A model generated the notes under the pieces. The model did not search any database and had not been told where the DNA came from. It worked only from the letters and a program-made list of their open reading frames with translations. Below are positions 1-8,600 of a stretch of 64,000 bases of DNA, piece by piece. The number at the start of each line of letters is the position of its first letter. The stretch's first letter is position 1. The stretch is taken from contig CAJUHG010000001.1 of the NCBI GenBank assembly GCA_910586005.1, positions 48,193 through 112,192 on the forward strand, read 5' to 3'. This stretch comes from an uncultured Lachnospiraceae bacterium (GTDB lineage Bacteria > Bacillota > Clostridia > Lachnospirales > Lachnospiraceae). The position numbers and the translations under genes were made by a program.

Positions 1-52
1 AAAATCCTGAGCATCACATTTTGTGAACTTTTTATTGTTCTGGATTATATGG

Positions 53-85
53 TCACAACTCTCTTTAAAACAAAGGGAGTTGTGA
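53..85. terminator. Hairpin upstream of the DMT permease gene
   Basis: Arms at 53-66 and 72-85 pair over 14 bp with one G-T wobble and a 5-nt loop. No T-run follows on the plus strand, so it may end a transcript entering from the left only weakly, or be a leader hairpin for the next gene. Confidence 0.4.
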
Positions 86-125
86 TTATGAAAGTATAAG
101 ATATAATTGTCATAAAGGATTTTTT

Positions 126-1070
126 ATGAATAAATTACAAATTAGAAATTCTCTATTGTTGCTTTTGACAGCTTCTATCTGGGGAGTGGCTTTTGTGGCA
201 CAGAGTGTAGGAATGGATTATGTAGAACCCTTGACTTTTAACTGTGTTCGTTCACTTTTAGGTGGAAGCGTTTTGCTTCCTTGTATCTGGTTTTTAGATA
301 AGTTAGATGCAAATCAAAAAGAGAGCAGAATTGTAGTAGATGCAAACATAAGAAAAAAACAAAGACATATGTTACTTATTGGAGGCATTTTATGTGGAAT
401 TTTATTATGTTTAGCAACTAATTTTCAACAAATAGGGATTCAATATACAAGTGTAGGAAAAGCAGGTTTTATCACTGCATTTTATATTATTATCGTTCCC
501 ATATTGGGATTATTTTTTCATAGGAAATGTGGAATAACTGTTTGGATTGGCGTGTTTCTTGCATTAGCTGGTTTATATTGTTTATGTATTACAGACACAT
601 CTACAAGGGCAAATACAGAAAGAATGATTTCTTGGCTTCCTGTGGGAAAAGGAGAATCTCTTCTTTTTATCTGTGCTTTATTATTTTCTGTGCATATCTT
701 AGTAATTGATTATTTTACAGAGCGAGTAGATGGCGTGAAAATGTCATGTATTCAATTTTTTGTATGTGGAATTTTATCTGGTTTAGGGATGTTTTTCACA
801 GAAAAACCACAAATAACAAATATTTTATTAGCATGGCAACCTATTTTATATGCAGGAGTTTTGTCTTGCGGAGTGGCATATACTCTACAAATTGTGGGGC
901 AAAAGGGAATAAATCCTACAGTGGCTTCCCTAATACTTAGTCTAGAGTCTGTTATTTCTGTTTTGGCAGGAATGGTGTTGTTATCTCAACATCTTACCAA
1001 GCAAGAGTTTTTAGGTTGTATATTAATGTTTGCTGCTATTATCTTAGCACAGCTTCCAAAGAGAGAATGA
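126..1070 (+). CDS. DMT-superfamily permease (EamA family)
   Basis: A 314-residue, very hydrophobic protein that can form about ten membrane helices in two repeated halves, the arrangement of EamA drug/metabolite transporters. The N-terminal motif WGVAFVAQ and the GKAGFITAFYIIIVPILG stretch after helix 3 are typical of the family. It should act in the cytoplasmic membrane; the substrate cannot be read from sequence. The ATG follows an AAAGGA ribosome site at about 113-118. The lipoprotein gene begins 35 bp after its stop and may be co-transcribed. Confidence 0.85.
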   Translation: MNKLQIRNSLLLLLTASIWGVAFVAQSVGMDYVEPLTFNCVRSLLGGSVLLPCIWFLDKLDANQKESRIVVDANIRKKQRHMLLIGGILCGILLCLATNFQQIGIQYTSVGKAGFITAFYIIIVPILGLFFHRKCGITVWIGVFLALAGLYCLCITDTSTRANTERMISWLPVGKGESLLFICALLFSVHILVIDYFTERVDGVKMSCIQFFVCGILSGLGMFFTEKPQITNILLAWQPILYAGVLSCGVAYTLQIVGQKGINPTVASLILSLESVISVLAGMVLLSQHLTKQEFLGCILMFAAIILAQLPKRE

Positions 1071-1105
1071 TTCAAATAGATTGTTTAAATGAAAAGGCAG
1101 GACAT

Positions 1106-2095
1106 ATGAATATAAAACGATTAAAAATAGTATGTAAGGAAAAAATAGTATTACTGTTGGCAGTATTTTTATTAGGAAGTTTTTATATAACAGGATGTCA
1201 AGATGAAAAAACATTGGAAGAACAACAAAAATTTCGTCAGCAGGGTATCAATAAATTAAATGAGGGAAATTATAAAGAAGCAGTTGAGGCTTTTCAAAAG
1301 GCATTAGATCAATCTCAGGCTGAAGTAGGTAAAATGGAATTGGATATTTGTTATTATAAAGCAACTGCACAATATAATAGTGGGGATACAGATGGAGCTC
1401 TTACTACTTGTAATGCAGTGATTAATTATAATGCAAAAGATGCCAAGGCGTATTTTATTAGAGGAAGTGTATATCTAAAAGAGGGAGATAGTGAAAAGGC
1501 TAGAAAAGATTATGCCAAAGCATTAGATTTATGTGGGAAAGATTATGCACTTTATTTGGCAGTTTATGAAAATCTAGCAGGAACAGGTTTTCAAGATGAA
1601 GCAGATGAACTTATTGAAAAAGCATTAGAGCTGAAGGGTGATAAACCAGAAGACTATAGAGAACGAGGACATATCTACTTAATTCAGGAAGATTATGAGA
1701 ATGCTGGAAATGAGTTGGATAAAGCAATTAACAAAGGTGATGTAAAAGCATTGTTATATCTAGCACAAGTTTATGAGGCACAAGGTAGTAAAAATCAAGC
1801 GCAAGCATTGTATGAAAGCTATTTAGATAAAAATGGTTCTGATGTAGCTACATTGACATCCTTAGCTGAAATGCAGATGGAAGCTGGAGAATATCAAAGG
1901 GCATTGGAATATTTTCAGAAAGCGTTAAGTACAGAACAACCAGAAAATGAAAAAAATATCCGGCGTAATGAAATTATTTGTTATGAGAATCTATTAGATT
2001 TTGCGTCTGCAAAAGAAAAAATGGCTTCTTATGTAAAGGATTATCCAGAAGATGAGGAAGCAAAGCGAGAAAATATATTTTTACAGACAAGATAA
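1106..2095 (+). CDS. TPR-repeat lipoprotein
   Basis: A 329-residue protein. The start at 1106 is chosen because it has an AAGGCAGG site just upstream and gives a proper lipoprotein signal peptide: basic N-terminus, hydrophobic core, lipobox ITGC with the acylated Cys at residue 31. An earlier in-frame ATG at 1016 overlaps the upstream gene and would bury the signal peptide. The rest is tandem tetratricopeptide repeats (for example the A-Y-F-I-R-G-S-V-Y-L-K-E-G-D helix pairs), so it probably sits on the outer face of the membrane as a protein-binding scaffold. Partner and process are unknown. Confidence 0.8.
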   Translation: MNIKRLKIVCKEKIVLLLAVFLLGSFYITGCQDEKTLEEQQKFRQQGINKLNEGNYKEAVEAFQKALDQSQAEVGKMELDICYYKATAQYNSGDTDGALTTCNAVINYNAKDAKAYFIRGSVYLKEGDSEKARKDYAKALDLCGKDYALYLAVYENLAGTGFQDEADELIEKALELKGDKPEDYRERGHIYLIQEDYENAGNELDKAINKGDVKALLYLAQVYEAQGSKNQAQALYESYLDKNGSDVATLTSLAEMQMEAGEYQRALEYFQKALSTEQPENEKNIRRNEIICYENLLDFASAKEKMASYVKDYPEDEEAKRENIFLQTR

Positions 2096-2099
2096 AGAG

Positions 2100-2203
2100 G
2101 ATTGTCACATAAGAGATAGATAAATATACAAGATAGCATATTTGGTCAATTAAAAAATAGTGATATCTTATATTTAATTTTCTTAAGGTGACAATCTTTT
2201 TTT
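2100..2203 (+). terminator. Long-loop terminator after the TPR lipoprotein gene
   Basis: GATTGTCAC at 2100-2108 pairs with GTGACAATC at 2188-2196 and is followed by seven Ts. The roughly 80-nt loop itself contains imperfectly paired AT-rich arms, so the whole may be one long imperfect stem. It separates the lipoprotein gene from the convergent AraC gene. Confidence 0.65.
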
Positions 2204-2226
2204 GATATGTATGTTTAGCCTAAAGG

Positions 2227-3117
2227 CTACTTTTCAGAAAATACTTTTATAGAAAGTGCATATTCTGAAGGCGTCATTCCTGTTATCTTTTTAAATTGAC
2301 GAGAAAAGTAATGAATGGAAGTATAACCCAAAGAATCAGCAATCTGTGTGAAATTCATATTTTTTTCCCTAATAAGTTCTTTTGCTCGATTGATTTTCAT
2401 ATAAGAGAAATATTCAATAATACCACTTTTGCATTTGTTGTGGAAAAGTTTCTGAAGCTGGGAAGGGGCAATAAGATTATCTTGGCAAATCTGTTCTATT
2501 GTTAAAGTTTGAGAAAGATGAGCTTCCATATAAGTTTTAATATGTTCAAAAATTTCTTCTTCTTGTCGCAATTTTACAGATTTTGTAAGCTTGGAATTGG
2601 AATCAACGAAATTTCCTTTTCGATAAAGGGAAATCAAAAATTGTTCTAGAGAAAGTTGTATTAATTGTTCTGCACCTGGAGATTGATGAGGATTACCAAA
2701 AAGCTGTTTTGTATAAGGATTATTTAGTGGTGTCAAAAAGGCGTCATTAGCTTCTGCAATAATGGTAGCAAGAAAATTGCGTTCAGCTTCCCCTAGTTGT
2801 AAAATTTTATTTTCAAAAAAATTCATAGCAGGAGAAAGACATACAAAAGATATCACTACCAAGTTTGGAGCAATTTTTCCATTTGCAGCGACAGAATGAA
2901 ATTGTTGAGGTTTATGAAAAATAATATTACCTTTTTTTAGAGTGTAAATTTGATTGTCCGCGGTAACAGTTACTTCTCCCTTATCTACACATAGAAATTC
3001 CCAAAAATTATGAGCTTCACCAGAAAAGGTAAAATTTTTTTCATATTCAAAATAATGAATAGTAATGATTTGTGGAACATCAAATAGTTTTCTGAGAGAA
3101 TATTTATAAAAATCCAT
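2227..3117 (-). CDS. AraC-family transcriptional regulator
   Basis: A 296-residue protein with an N-terminal cupin-like sensing domain (about residues 15-110) and a C-terminal AraC double helix-turn-helix (about 190-290), ending with the hallmark S-x-H-Y-F-S-R-Q-F-K-K and G-M-T-P-S-E-Y motifs. It is divergent from the sugar module that starts at 3379, with 261 bp between them, and two 10-bp direct repeats 21 bp apart lie in that gap, as expected for an AraC-type binding site. I infer that it activates the nucleotidyltransferase/kinase genes in response to a sugar. Confidence 0.88.
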   Translation of the reverse strand: MDFYKYSLRKLFDVPQIITIHYFEYEKNFTFSGEAHNFWEFLCVDKGEVTVTADNQIYTLKKGNIIFHKPQQFHSVAANGKIAPNLVVISFVCLSPAMNFFENKILQLGEAERNFLATIIAEANDAFLTPLNNPYTKQLFGNPHQSPGAEQLIQLSLEQFLISLYRKGNFVDSNSKLTKSVKLRQEEEIFEHIKTYMEAHLSQTLTIEQICQDNLIAPSQLQKLFHNKCKSGIIEYFSYMKINRAKELIREKNMNFTQIADSLGYTSIHYFSRQFKKITGMTPSEYALSIKVFSEK

Positions 3118-3274
3118 AAGATTTCCTTTCTAGTACAATTTTGGTAATTATAAAACTGTTATTTTATATATTATTGATAGAACTGATTTACAATGTTTTA
3201 TTTTTTATGAAAATATCCTAAGTATTTTAGTATGAATAGAAAAGAGTATTTTGTTTAGAATATTTTAACATATA

Positions 3275-3305
3275 ATTGTGCAAAAAAGGAAAAATATTGT
3301 GCAAA
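3275..3305 (+). promoter_or_regulatory. Candidate AraC operator: paired direct repeats
   Basis: ATTGTGCAAA occurs at 3275-3284 and again at 3296-3305, a 21-bp period (two helical turns) in direct orientation. A candidate -10 (TATATT, 3322-3327, or TATTAT, 3324-3329) lies 16-18 bp beyond, so the proximal copy overlaps the -35 position, the usual geometry for AraC-type activators. Inference from position and spacing. Confidence 0.5.
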
Positions 3306-3378
3306 TACAGAACGTTTTTTTTATATTATTATGTATAGAAAGCAAAGGGATTTAAAATAAATAGGAGGAGATAGAATT

Positions 3379-4293
3379 ATGGAGAAACCAGTATTAGTAA
3401 TTATGGCAGCCGGAATGGGAAGTAGATATGGGGGATTAAAACAGATTGATCCTATTGATGCACAAGGACATATTATTATGGATTTTTCTATTTATGATGC
3501 AATGGAAGCTGGATTTGAAAAGGTGATATTTATTATAAAAAAAGCCAATGAAGCAGCATTTAAAGAAAGTATTGGAAATCGAGTTTCTAAGAAAATAGAA
3601 GTGGAGTATGTATATCAAGAACTGGATAAAATTCCAACAGGATATCAGGTACCAGAAGGCAGAGAAAAACCTTTTGGAACGGGGCATGCTATTTTATGTT
3701 GTAAAAATATGTTGCATGGACCATTTGCAGTGATCAATGCAGATGACTATTATGGAAAACATGCATACAAAGCGATTTATGATTATTTGACAAGCCATAA
3801 AGACAACGAAAAGTACCGTTACACTATGGTAGGATATGCTTTGAAAAATACTTTGACAGAACATGGACATGTAGCAAGAGGAATTTGTGAAACAGACAAG
3901 GAAGGTTTTTTAAAGAAAATATCTGAACGTACTCATATTGAAAAACAAGGAGATAAGGCTTTGTATACAGAAGATGATGGTGCAACTTGGACAGAAATTG
4001 CAATGGATAGCACTGTATCTATGAATATATGGGGCTTTTCCAATAGTATTTTAGAGGAACTAGAAATAGGATTTGAAACCTTTATGAGAGAAGAACTTCC
4101 AGTCAATCCTTTAAAAGCAGAGTATTTTTTACCTTTTGCAGTAGATAGACTGCTTCAAGAGGGAAAAGCAAGTGTTCAGATATTAAATTCACAAGATAAG
4201 TGGTATGGTGTCACTTATAAAGAAGACAAAGAAATGGTAGTAAATGCCATTGCAAATTTAAAAAAGCAAGGTCTGTATCCAGAAGAATTTTAA
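3379..4293 (+). CDS. Sugar-phosphate nucleotidyltransferase
   Basis: A 304-residue NTP_transferase-fold protein. The N-terminal nucleotide-binding signature is MAAGMGSRYGGLKQ, and NADDYYG near residue 122 is the expected metal/sugar-phosphate site. It should transfer an NMP to a sugar 1-phosphate. Its companion is a NahK-like hexosamine 1-kinase 145 bp downstream and galE follows, which suggests that the substrate is a hexose or N-acetylhexosamine 1-phosphate. The ATG is preceded by AGGAGG at about 3363. The exact nucleotide and sugar specificity is not visible. Confidence 0.75.
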   Translation: MEKPVLVIMAAGMGSRYGGLKQIDPIDAQGHIIMDFSIYDAMEAGFEKVIFIIKKANEAAFKESIGNRVSKKIEVEYVYQELDKIPTGYQVPEGREKPFGTGHAILCCKNMLHGPFAVINADDYYGKHAYKAIYDYLTSHKDNEKYRYTMVGYALKNTLTEHGHVARGICETDKEGFLKKISERTHIEKQGDKALYTEDDGATWTEIAMDSTVSMNIWGFSNSILEELEIGFETFMREELPVNPLKAEYFLPFAVDRLLQEGKASVQILNSQDKWYGVTYKEDKEMVVNAIANLKKQGLYPEEF

Positions 4294-4352
4294 AGAGTTT
4301 TTTATTGAGAAAGGAGAAGCTACTCAAATATATAGCTTTCAACAGATGCAAA

Positions 4353-4392
4353 GTGCGCAGATTTGTAGCTATTACAAAAACAGTCTGTGCAC
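4353..4392 (+). other. Intercistronic hairpin between nucleotidyltransferase and kinase genes
   Basis: GTGCGCAGA and the facing TCTGTGCAC pair around a 20-nt apex with internal mismatches. No T-run follows. It sits 47 bp before the kinase start and may be an RNA processing or stability element. Confidence 0.35.
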
Positions 4393-4438
4393 CGTTGTCA
4401 AACGTCGTTGCTATTTTGAATTGGAGTAGTAGAAAACT

Positions 4439-5560
4439 ATGGAAGAAAATAAATTGTTTGAACGGGCAAAAGAGGCTATTCAGGCATTTGATATAGCAGA
4501 AGAAATGTGTGTAGTAGGTCCTTATGGTAGTGGACATATTAATGATACCTTTTTAGTAGAAGGCGAGAAGAATTGTATTTTACAGCGAATGAACCGTAAT
4601 ATTTTTGTAAAACCAGAAGAAGTAATGGCAAATATTTTAGGAGTCACAACTTTTTTAAAAGAAAAAATTAAGAAAGCTAATGGAGATGAACTGCGAGAAA
4701 CCTTGACAGTTATTTTTACCAAAGATGGAAAACCAATTTATTGGGATAAACAGGGTGATTGTTGGCGTATGTATTATATGATTGAAGATGCAATCAGTTA
4801 TGACAAAGTAGAAAGTGAACAAGATTTTTATGAAAGTGCTTGGGCATTTGGCAATTTTCAGCAAATGCTTTCTGATTATCCAGCAGCGACATTGTATGAA
4901 ACAATACCTCAATTTCATGATACAAAGGAAAGATATCATGCTTTTCTTCAAGCAGTAGAAGCAGATGTATGTAACAGAGCCAAAGATGTAACAGCAGAAA
5001 TTACATTTTTTCAAGATAGAAAAGAGACTGCTTATGTACTAGGAGATATGTTGGCACAGGGGAAACTACCTTTACGTGTGACTCATAATGATACAAAATT
5101 AAATAATATTATGATGGATAAAAAAACGAGAAAAGGTATTTGTGTGATTGACCTTGATACGGTTATGCCAGGATTAGCTGTACATGACTTTGGAGATGCC
5201 ATTCGATTTGGTGCTAGTACAGGTGATGAAGATGAAAAAGATTTATCTAAGGTAAGTTGCAATATGAAGTTGTTTCAGTTATATACAAAAGGATTTTTAA
5301 AGGGGTGTGGAGGAAGTTTAACAGATACAGAAATTGCTATGCTTCCTATGGGTGCAAAGGTTATGACATATGAATGTGGTATGCGCTTTTTAACAGATTA
5401 TTTAAAAGGCGACACTTATTTTAAAATTCATCGAGAAGGTCATAATTTAGATCGGTGTCGTACACAGATAAAATTAGTCAAAGATATGGAAGATAAGTGG
5501 GAACAGATGAAAGAAATTGTAAAAGAATGTAGTGTAAAAATAAAAGAAATAGAGAAATAA
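4439..5560 (+). CDS. NahK-like sugar 1-kinase (aminoglycoside phosphotransferase fold)
   Basis: A 373-residue phosphotransferase-family protein. The early motif YGSGHINDTF with ILQRMNRNIF matches the N-acetylhexosamine 1-kinase (NahK) branch. The kinase core is present: VTHNDTKLNNIM (catalytic loop, about residue 215) and VIDLDTVMPG (metal-binding DFG equivalent). It would phosphorylate the anomeric position of a hexosamine or related sugar in the cytoplasm and feed the preceding nucleotidyltransferase. A GGAG site precedes the ATG. Family placement is good; the precise sugar is inferred. Confidence 0.72.
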   Translation: MEENKLFERAKEAIQAFDIAEEMCVVGPYGSGHINDTFLVEGEKNCILQRMNRNIFVKPEEVMANILGVTTFLKEKIKKANGDELRETLTVIFTKDGKPIYWDKQGDCWRMYYMIEDAISYDKVESEQDFYESAWAFGNFQQMLSDYPAATLYETIPQFHDTKERYHAFLQAVEADVCNRAKDVTAEITFFQDRKETAYVLGDMLAQGKLPLRVTHNDTKLNNIMMDKKTRKGICVIDLDTVMPGLAVHDFGDAIRFGASTGDEDEKDLSKVSCNMKLFQLYTKGFLKGCGGSLTDTEIAMLPMGAKVMTYECGMRFLTDYLKGDTYFKIHREGHNLDRCRTQIKLVKDMEDKWEQMKEIVKECSVKIKEIEK

Positions 5561-5600
5561 TATTAGAATTAAACTATATTTTGTTATCTATTAAAATTTA

Positions 5601-5621
5601 TTTACCAACTGTGATGGTAAA
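5601..5621 (+). other. Hairpin after the NahK-like gene
   Basis: TTTACCA (5601-5607) pairs with TGGTAAA (5615-5621) around a 7-nt loop. No T-run follows, so termination is uncertain. It lies just upstream of the galE promoter. Confidence 0.3.
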
Positions 5622-5633
5622 ACAAAAATAGTA

Positions 5634-5694
5634 TTTACCAAATAATTGAAATATGATATAATGTCGTCAGACATAATACCGCCCGAATGGGCAT
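5634..5694 (+). promoter_or_regulatory. galE promoter with shared double-hairpin element
   Basis: TTTACC (5634-5639) and TATAAT (5657-5662) are separated by 17 bp. Overlapping and following the -10 is ATGTC-GTCA-GACAT, then GCCC-GAAT-GGGC. The same arrangement recurs before the cell-wall hydrolase gene at about 8604-8640. Further hairpins lie in the remaining 150-nt leader (TTACC/GGTAA at about 5699-5724, and ATGGA/TCCAT). The class is not recognised; it could be a structured leader RNA or a DNA operator. Confidence 0.55.
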
Positions 5695-5851
5695 AGATTA
5701 CCATAGCTTATCGCGGAACGGTAACAAGGCAAGAGGAATGGAATATCCATCTCTAATACTTACTTTGCATTTATATTTATAATGTATTGTTTGATAATGT
5801 AAAATGATAAATTGTGCAAGGACACAAAATTAAGACAGGAGGTAATTTTTT

Positions 5852-6868
5852 ATGGCAATTTTGGTAACAGGTGGGGCAGGTTATATTGGAAGTCACACAT
5901 GTATTGAGTTAATTAATGCAGGATATGAAGTGGTTGTAGTAGATAATCTAGTAAATTCTAGTGAAGAAGCTGTAAAGAGAGTTGAGAAAATTACAGGTGC
6001 TAAGGTACCATTTTATCAAGTTGATATTTTAGATGCTCCAGCATTAGAAGAGGTTTTCAACAAAGAAAAAATTGATAGTGTAATTCATTTTGCAGGACTA
6101 AAGGCAGTAGGAGAATCTGTTCAGAAACCATTGGAGTATTATCATAATAATATTACTGGAACTTTGGTATTATGTGATGTTATGCGTAAACATGGAGTAA
6201 AGAATATTATATTCTCATCTTCTGCAACTGTATATGGGGACCCTGCAATGATTCCAATTACAGAGGAATGCCCAAAAGGAAAGATTACAAATCCTTATGG
6301 ACAAACCAAAGGAATGTTAGAACAGATTTTAACTGATTTCCATGTAGCAGATCCAGAATGGAATGTTGTTTTACTTCGTTACTTTAATCCAATTGGTGCA
6401 CATGAGAGTGGAATTATTGGGGAAGATCCTAAGGGAATACCTAATAATTTAGTACCTTATATTGCACAGGTGGCAGTTGGCAAATTAAAATGTCTTGGAG
6501 TATTTGGTGATGATTATGATACACCAGATGGAACTGGGGTGCGTGATTATATCCATGTAGTAGATTTAGCAAAAGGACATGTAAAGGCATTAAAGAAAAT
6601 AGAAGATAAGTCTGGGGTAAGTATTTACAATTTAGGAACTGGAAATGGATACAGTGTATTAGATGTAGTAAAAGCTTATGAGAAAGCATGTGGAAAACCA
6701 ATTCCATATGAAATTAAACCAAGAAGAGCAGGAGATATTGCAACTTGTTATGCAGATGCTTCTAAAGCAAAAGAAGACTTAGGTTGGGAAGCAGAATTTG
6801 GTATTGATAGAATGTGTGAAGACTCTTGGAGATGGCAGAGTTCAAATCCAGATGGATATCGTAGTTAA
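5852..6868 (+). CDS. galE: UDP-glucose 4-epimerase
   Basis: A 338-residue extended short-chain dehydrogenase. The N-terminal NAD site is [10 protein letters not shown], the catalytic pair is Ser in SSSATVYG and the Y-x-x-x-K of YGQTKGM, and the C-terminal substrate region [10 protein letters not shown] follows. The length matches bacterial GalE (about 330-340). It interconverts UDP-galactose and UDP-glucose (often also the N-acetyl forms), consistent with the kinase and nucleotidyltransferase just upstream. AGGAGG precedes the ATG. It has its own promoter and a nearly 190-nt structured leader. Confidence 0.95.
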   Translation: MAILVTGGAGYIGSHTCIELINAGYEVVVVDNLVNSSEEAVKRVEKITGAKVPFYQVDILDAPALEEVFNKEKIDSVIHFAGLKAVGESVQKPLEYYHNNITGTLVLCDVMRKHGVKNIIFSSSATVYGDPAMIPITEECPKGKITNPYGQTKGMLEQILTDFHVADPEWNVVLLRYFNPIGAHESGIIGEDPKGIPNNLVPYIAQVAVGKLKCLGVFGDDYDTPDGTGVRDYIHVVDLAKGHVKALKKIEDKSGVSIYNLGTGNGYSVLDVVKAYEKACGKPIPYEIKPRRAGDIATCYADASKAKEDLGWEAEFGIDRMCEDSWRWQSSNPDGYRS

Positions 6869-6884
6869 GAAATATAAGAATACG

Positions 6885-7025
6885 TTCCATGTTCTTGTGG
6901 TGGGGTGATTTACGCGAAGGCAAAGGGAGACTTATCGTCTAGTTTGTTCGTAAGAGAGCCAAGTACGCTTATGAACCAGAGCAGTCTCACAGAATCTCAC
7001 GTACATGGTTATTCACCACATGGAA
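6885..7025 (+). ncRNA. Candidate structured RNA with a rod-like, 6S-like fold
   Basis: Nested pairings span 141 nt: TTCCATG (6885-6891) with CATGGAA (7019-7025), GTGGTG with CACCAC, then an open bubble of about 22 nt on each side, GGGAGACT (6925-6932) with AGTCTCAC (6983-6990, one mismatch), and GTTCGTAAG (6946-6954) with CTTATGAAC (6968-6976) capping a 13-nt loop. A closing stem, central bubble and distal stem resemble the outline of 6S RNA, but no diagnostic sequence was recognised. A strong terminator follows at 7053. The strand is assumed from the terminator; a galE 3' UTR element is the alternative. Confidence 0.4.
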
Positions 7026-7052
7026 GTTTTATAGAGTGAGAAGAAAAAATTA

Positions 7053-7090
7053 AGGGTAGAAGACAAAAATTGTTCTTCTACCCTATTTTA
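7053..7090 (+). terminator. Terminator after galE/candidate RNA, usable on both strands
   Basis: AGGGTAGAAG (7053-7062) pairs perfectly with CTTCTACCCT (7075-7084), followed by ATTTTATCTT. On the minus strand the same stem is followed by TAATTTTTT, so it can also stop transcription of the HD-GYP gene. Confidence 0.8.
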
Positions 7091-7180
7091 TCTTATAGAA
7101 AATACCTTGTTACATTAAAGTTTGAAAGTGTATTACTATAAGATAAAAAATAAGATGTGTACTTATGATATCACTTCGTG
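7089..7180. repeat. Terminator-linked palindromic repeat, copy F
   Basis: Inverted arms at 7089-7104 (TATCTTATAGAAAATA) and 7130-7144 (TATTACTATAAGATA) flank an inner ACCTTGTTAC segment, then an AAAAAATAAGATGTGTACTT tail. It shares arms, core and tail with the copies at 18310, 24816, 33535, 56393 and 59449. It begins directly in the preceding terminator's T-tract. Confidence 0.6.
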
Positions 7181-7258
7181 AACACACGCGATGTAGCAAC
7201 GTAAGCAAGGTCTTTATTTTCTATGAAAGAATAAGTGATAATTTAAAATATCTATATA

Positions 7259-8437
7259 TTAAAGACGTCCAGAAGCAACTAATTGCTTTCGCTTATCTGC
7301 ATATCGATTTGCCATTTCAGTTGTTCTTGGATCACTTGCATATTTTTTTAGTGTTTCCTTATCAACTTTTAGACGCAAATCCATTGTTTTCATAACATCT
7401 GAAATATGCATTGTTTTTTGGAAACGAGCATCTTTAAAATCAATGCGCTGGTTATCAGAAAATAGAATAACTACAGGTTGTGCATAATTTTTTTGATTTT
7501 CTTCCACAATAATACCCTTTTGTCCATTGGAAAATTCTACACAGCAACCACTTGGAAGAATGTGAATACACTGCGTCAGAGCAGTGACAAAAGGAACAGG
7601 GTAATAGTCTGTATGTTCTTTTAAGAATCGTACAGCACGAATTTCAGAAACTGGTTCTTGGTCTAGATTCATGGAAGTCATATCATCGAACATGCTTGCT
7701 ACATGAATGACATGAGTACCATTTTTCCAACGAATATTTTTTTGTAAAGGCACTTTTACATTATGCTCTAAACGAGCTGTCTGTCCAACAATTTGCAATG
7801 TAAGTTCTGGAAGTTTGTAATCGTTGTAATCAGGATGAAGTATTTGATAACCTTTTTCTAAATATCCTCGAATTAATCGACGCTCATCTGTAGACAAAAG
7901 GCGTTCTCCTTTTTCTAAAACTTCATCTGGAACCATTAAAAGACCTACATCATGTAACAGACCAGCACATACAATTGCCAATTGTTCTGCATAGGAATAG
8001 TGAAGTTTATGAACCATCATAGCTGCTAAAATCGCTGTATTTAAGCAATGTTTGTATACATAGTCAGCATTGCTGCGAAGAGTTTTGGCAAAATTAATTT
8101 TATGATCTAGGGAACTAAAATGCCGCAAAATTGTCTGAGCAAGTGGCATAATGTTTTGTGGTGCCATATTGTTTGTAAGTAGAGCAAGATCATCTTTCAA
8201 ACGAAAAGTACCAACAGTTAGAAAACGCTCTAGTTCAATGTCTTCCTCACTGAGGGGTGGGACAGGTTCTGCAGGTTCTAGAATATAAACACCCCACAGA
8301 CCAAAATTTTCAATACTTGCGATTCCCTGAGGGGTAAGTTTTGTGTTACGTTCATAGAGCATAACGCCCATTTTATTATAAATAGGTCGGGCAAGACGCA
8401 TACCAGGCCTTAACTGACTGATTTTTATGTATTGCAC
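7259..8437 (-). CDS. HD-GYP-like domain protein with degenerate GYP motif
   Basis: A 392-residue cytoplasmic protein. The first 60 residues (KISQLRPGMRLARPIYN) resemble the DUF3391-type lead-in seen before HD-GYP domains. The HD core is present as GLLHDVGLLMVPDEVL, but the later HHExxxGxGYP signature is replaced by QTARLEHNVKVP, so c-di-GMP phosphodiesterase activity is doubtful. The C-terminal part (CCVEFSNGQKGIIVEE) looks like a small beta domain. GGAGGTG lies upstream of the ATG. A signalling or c-di-GMP-binding role is likely; catalysis is uncertain. Confidence 0.75.
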   Translation of the reverse strand: MQYIKISQLRPGMRLARPIYNKMGVMLYERNTKLTPQGIASIENFGLWGVYILEPAEPVPPLSEEDIELERFLTVGTFRLKDDLALLTNNMAPQNIMPLAQTILRHFSSLDHKINFAKTLRSNADYVYKHCLNTAILAAMMVHKLHYSYAEQLAIVCAGLLHDVGLLMVPDEVLEKGERLLSTDERRLIRGYLEKGYQILHPDYNDYKLPELTLQIVGQTARLEHNVKVPLQKNIRWKNGTHVIHVASMFDDMTSMNLDQEPVSEIRAVRFLKEHTDYYPVPFVTALTQCIHILPSGCCVEFSNGQKGIIVEENQKNYAQPVVILFSDNQRIDFKDARFQKTMHISDVMKTMDLRLKVDKETLKKYASDPRTTEMANRYADKRKQLVASGRL

Positions 8438-8600
8438 AAGAACACCTCCGTATTTGATTGCCTAAATTGTCTATTGTATTTATTATCGGATAAAAATGTT
8501 TTTTCACAAAGACTGTCAAAGAAGAAAAGGTGATTTTTGGCAATATTTCTACAAAATCCTATGAAATCCGAAATTTTCCTCTAGGATTATAAAAAAGATA

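Noticed and set aside
5560..5851. c-di-GMP or c-di-AMP riboswitch before galE
   Set aside because: None of the conserved core bases of those classes could be matched; only the unnamed double hairpin shared with 8604 is present.
6961..7025. Group II intron domain V-like sequence (GAGCAGTCTCAC and CACGTAC)
   Set aside because: The lower helix does not pair as domain V requires, the bulge and AGC triad context are wrong, and no intron ends or maturase gene are present.
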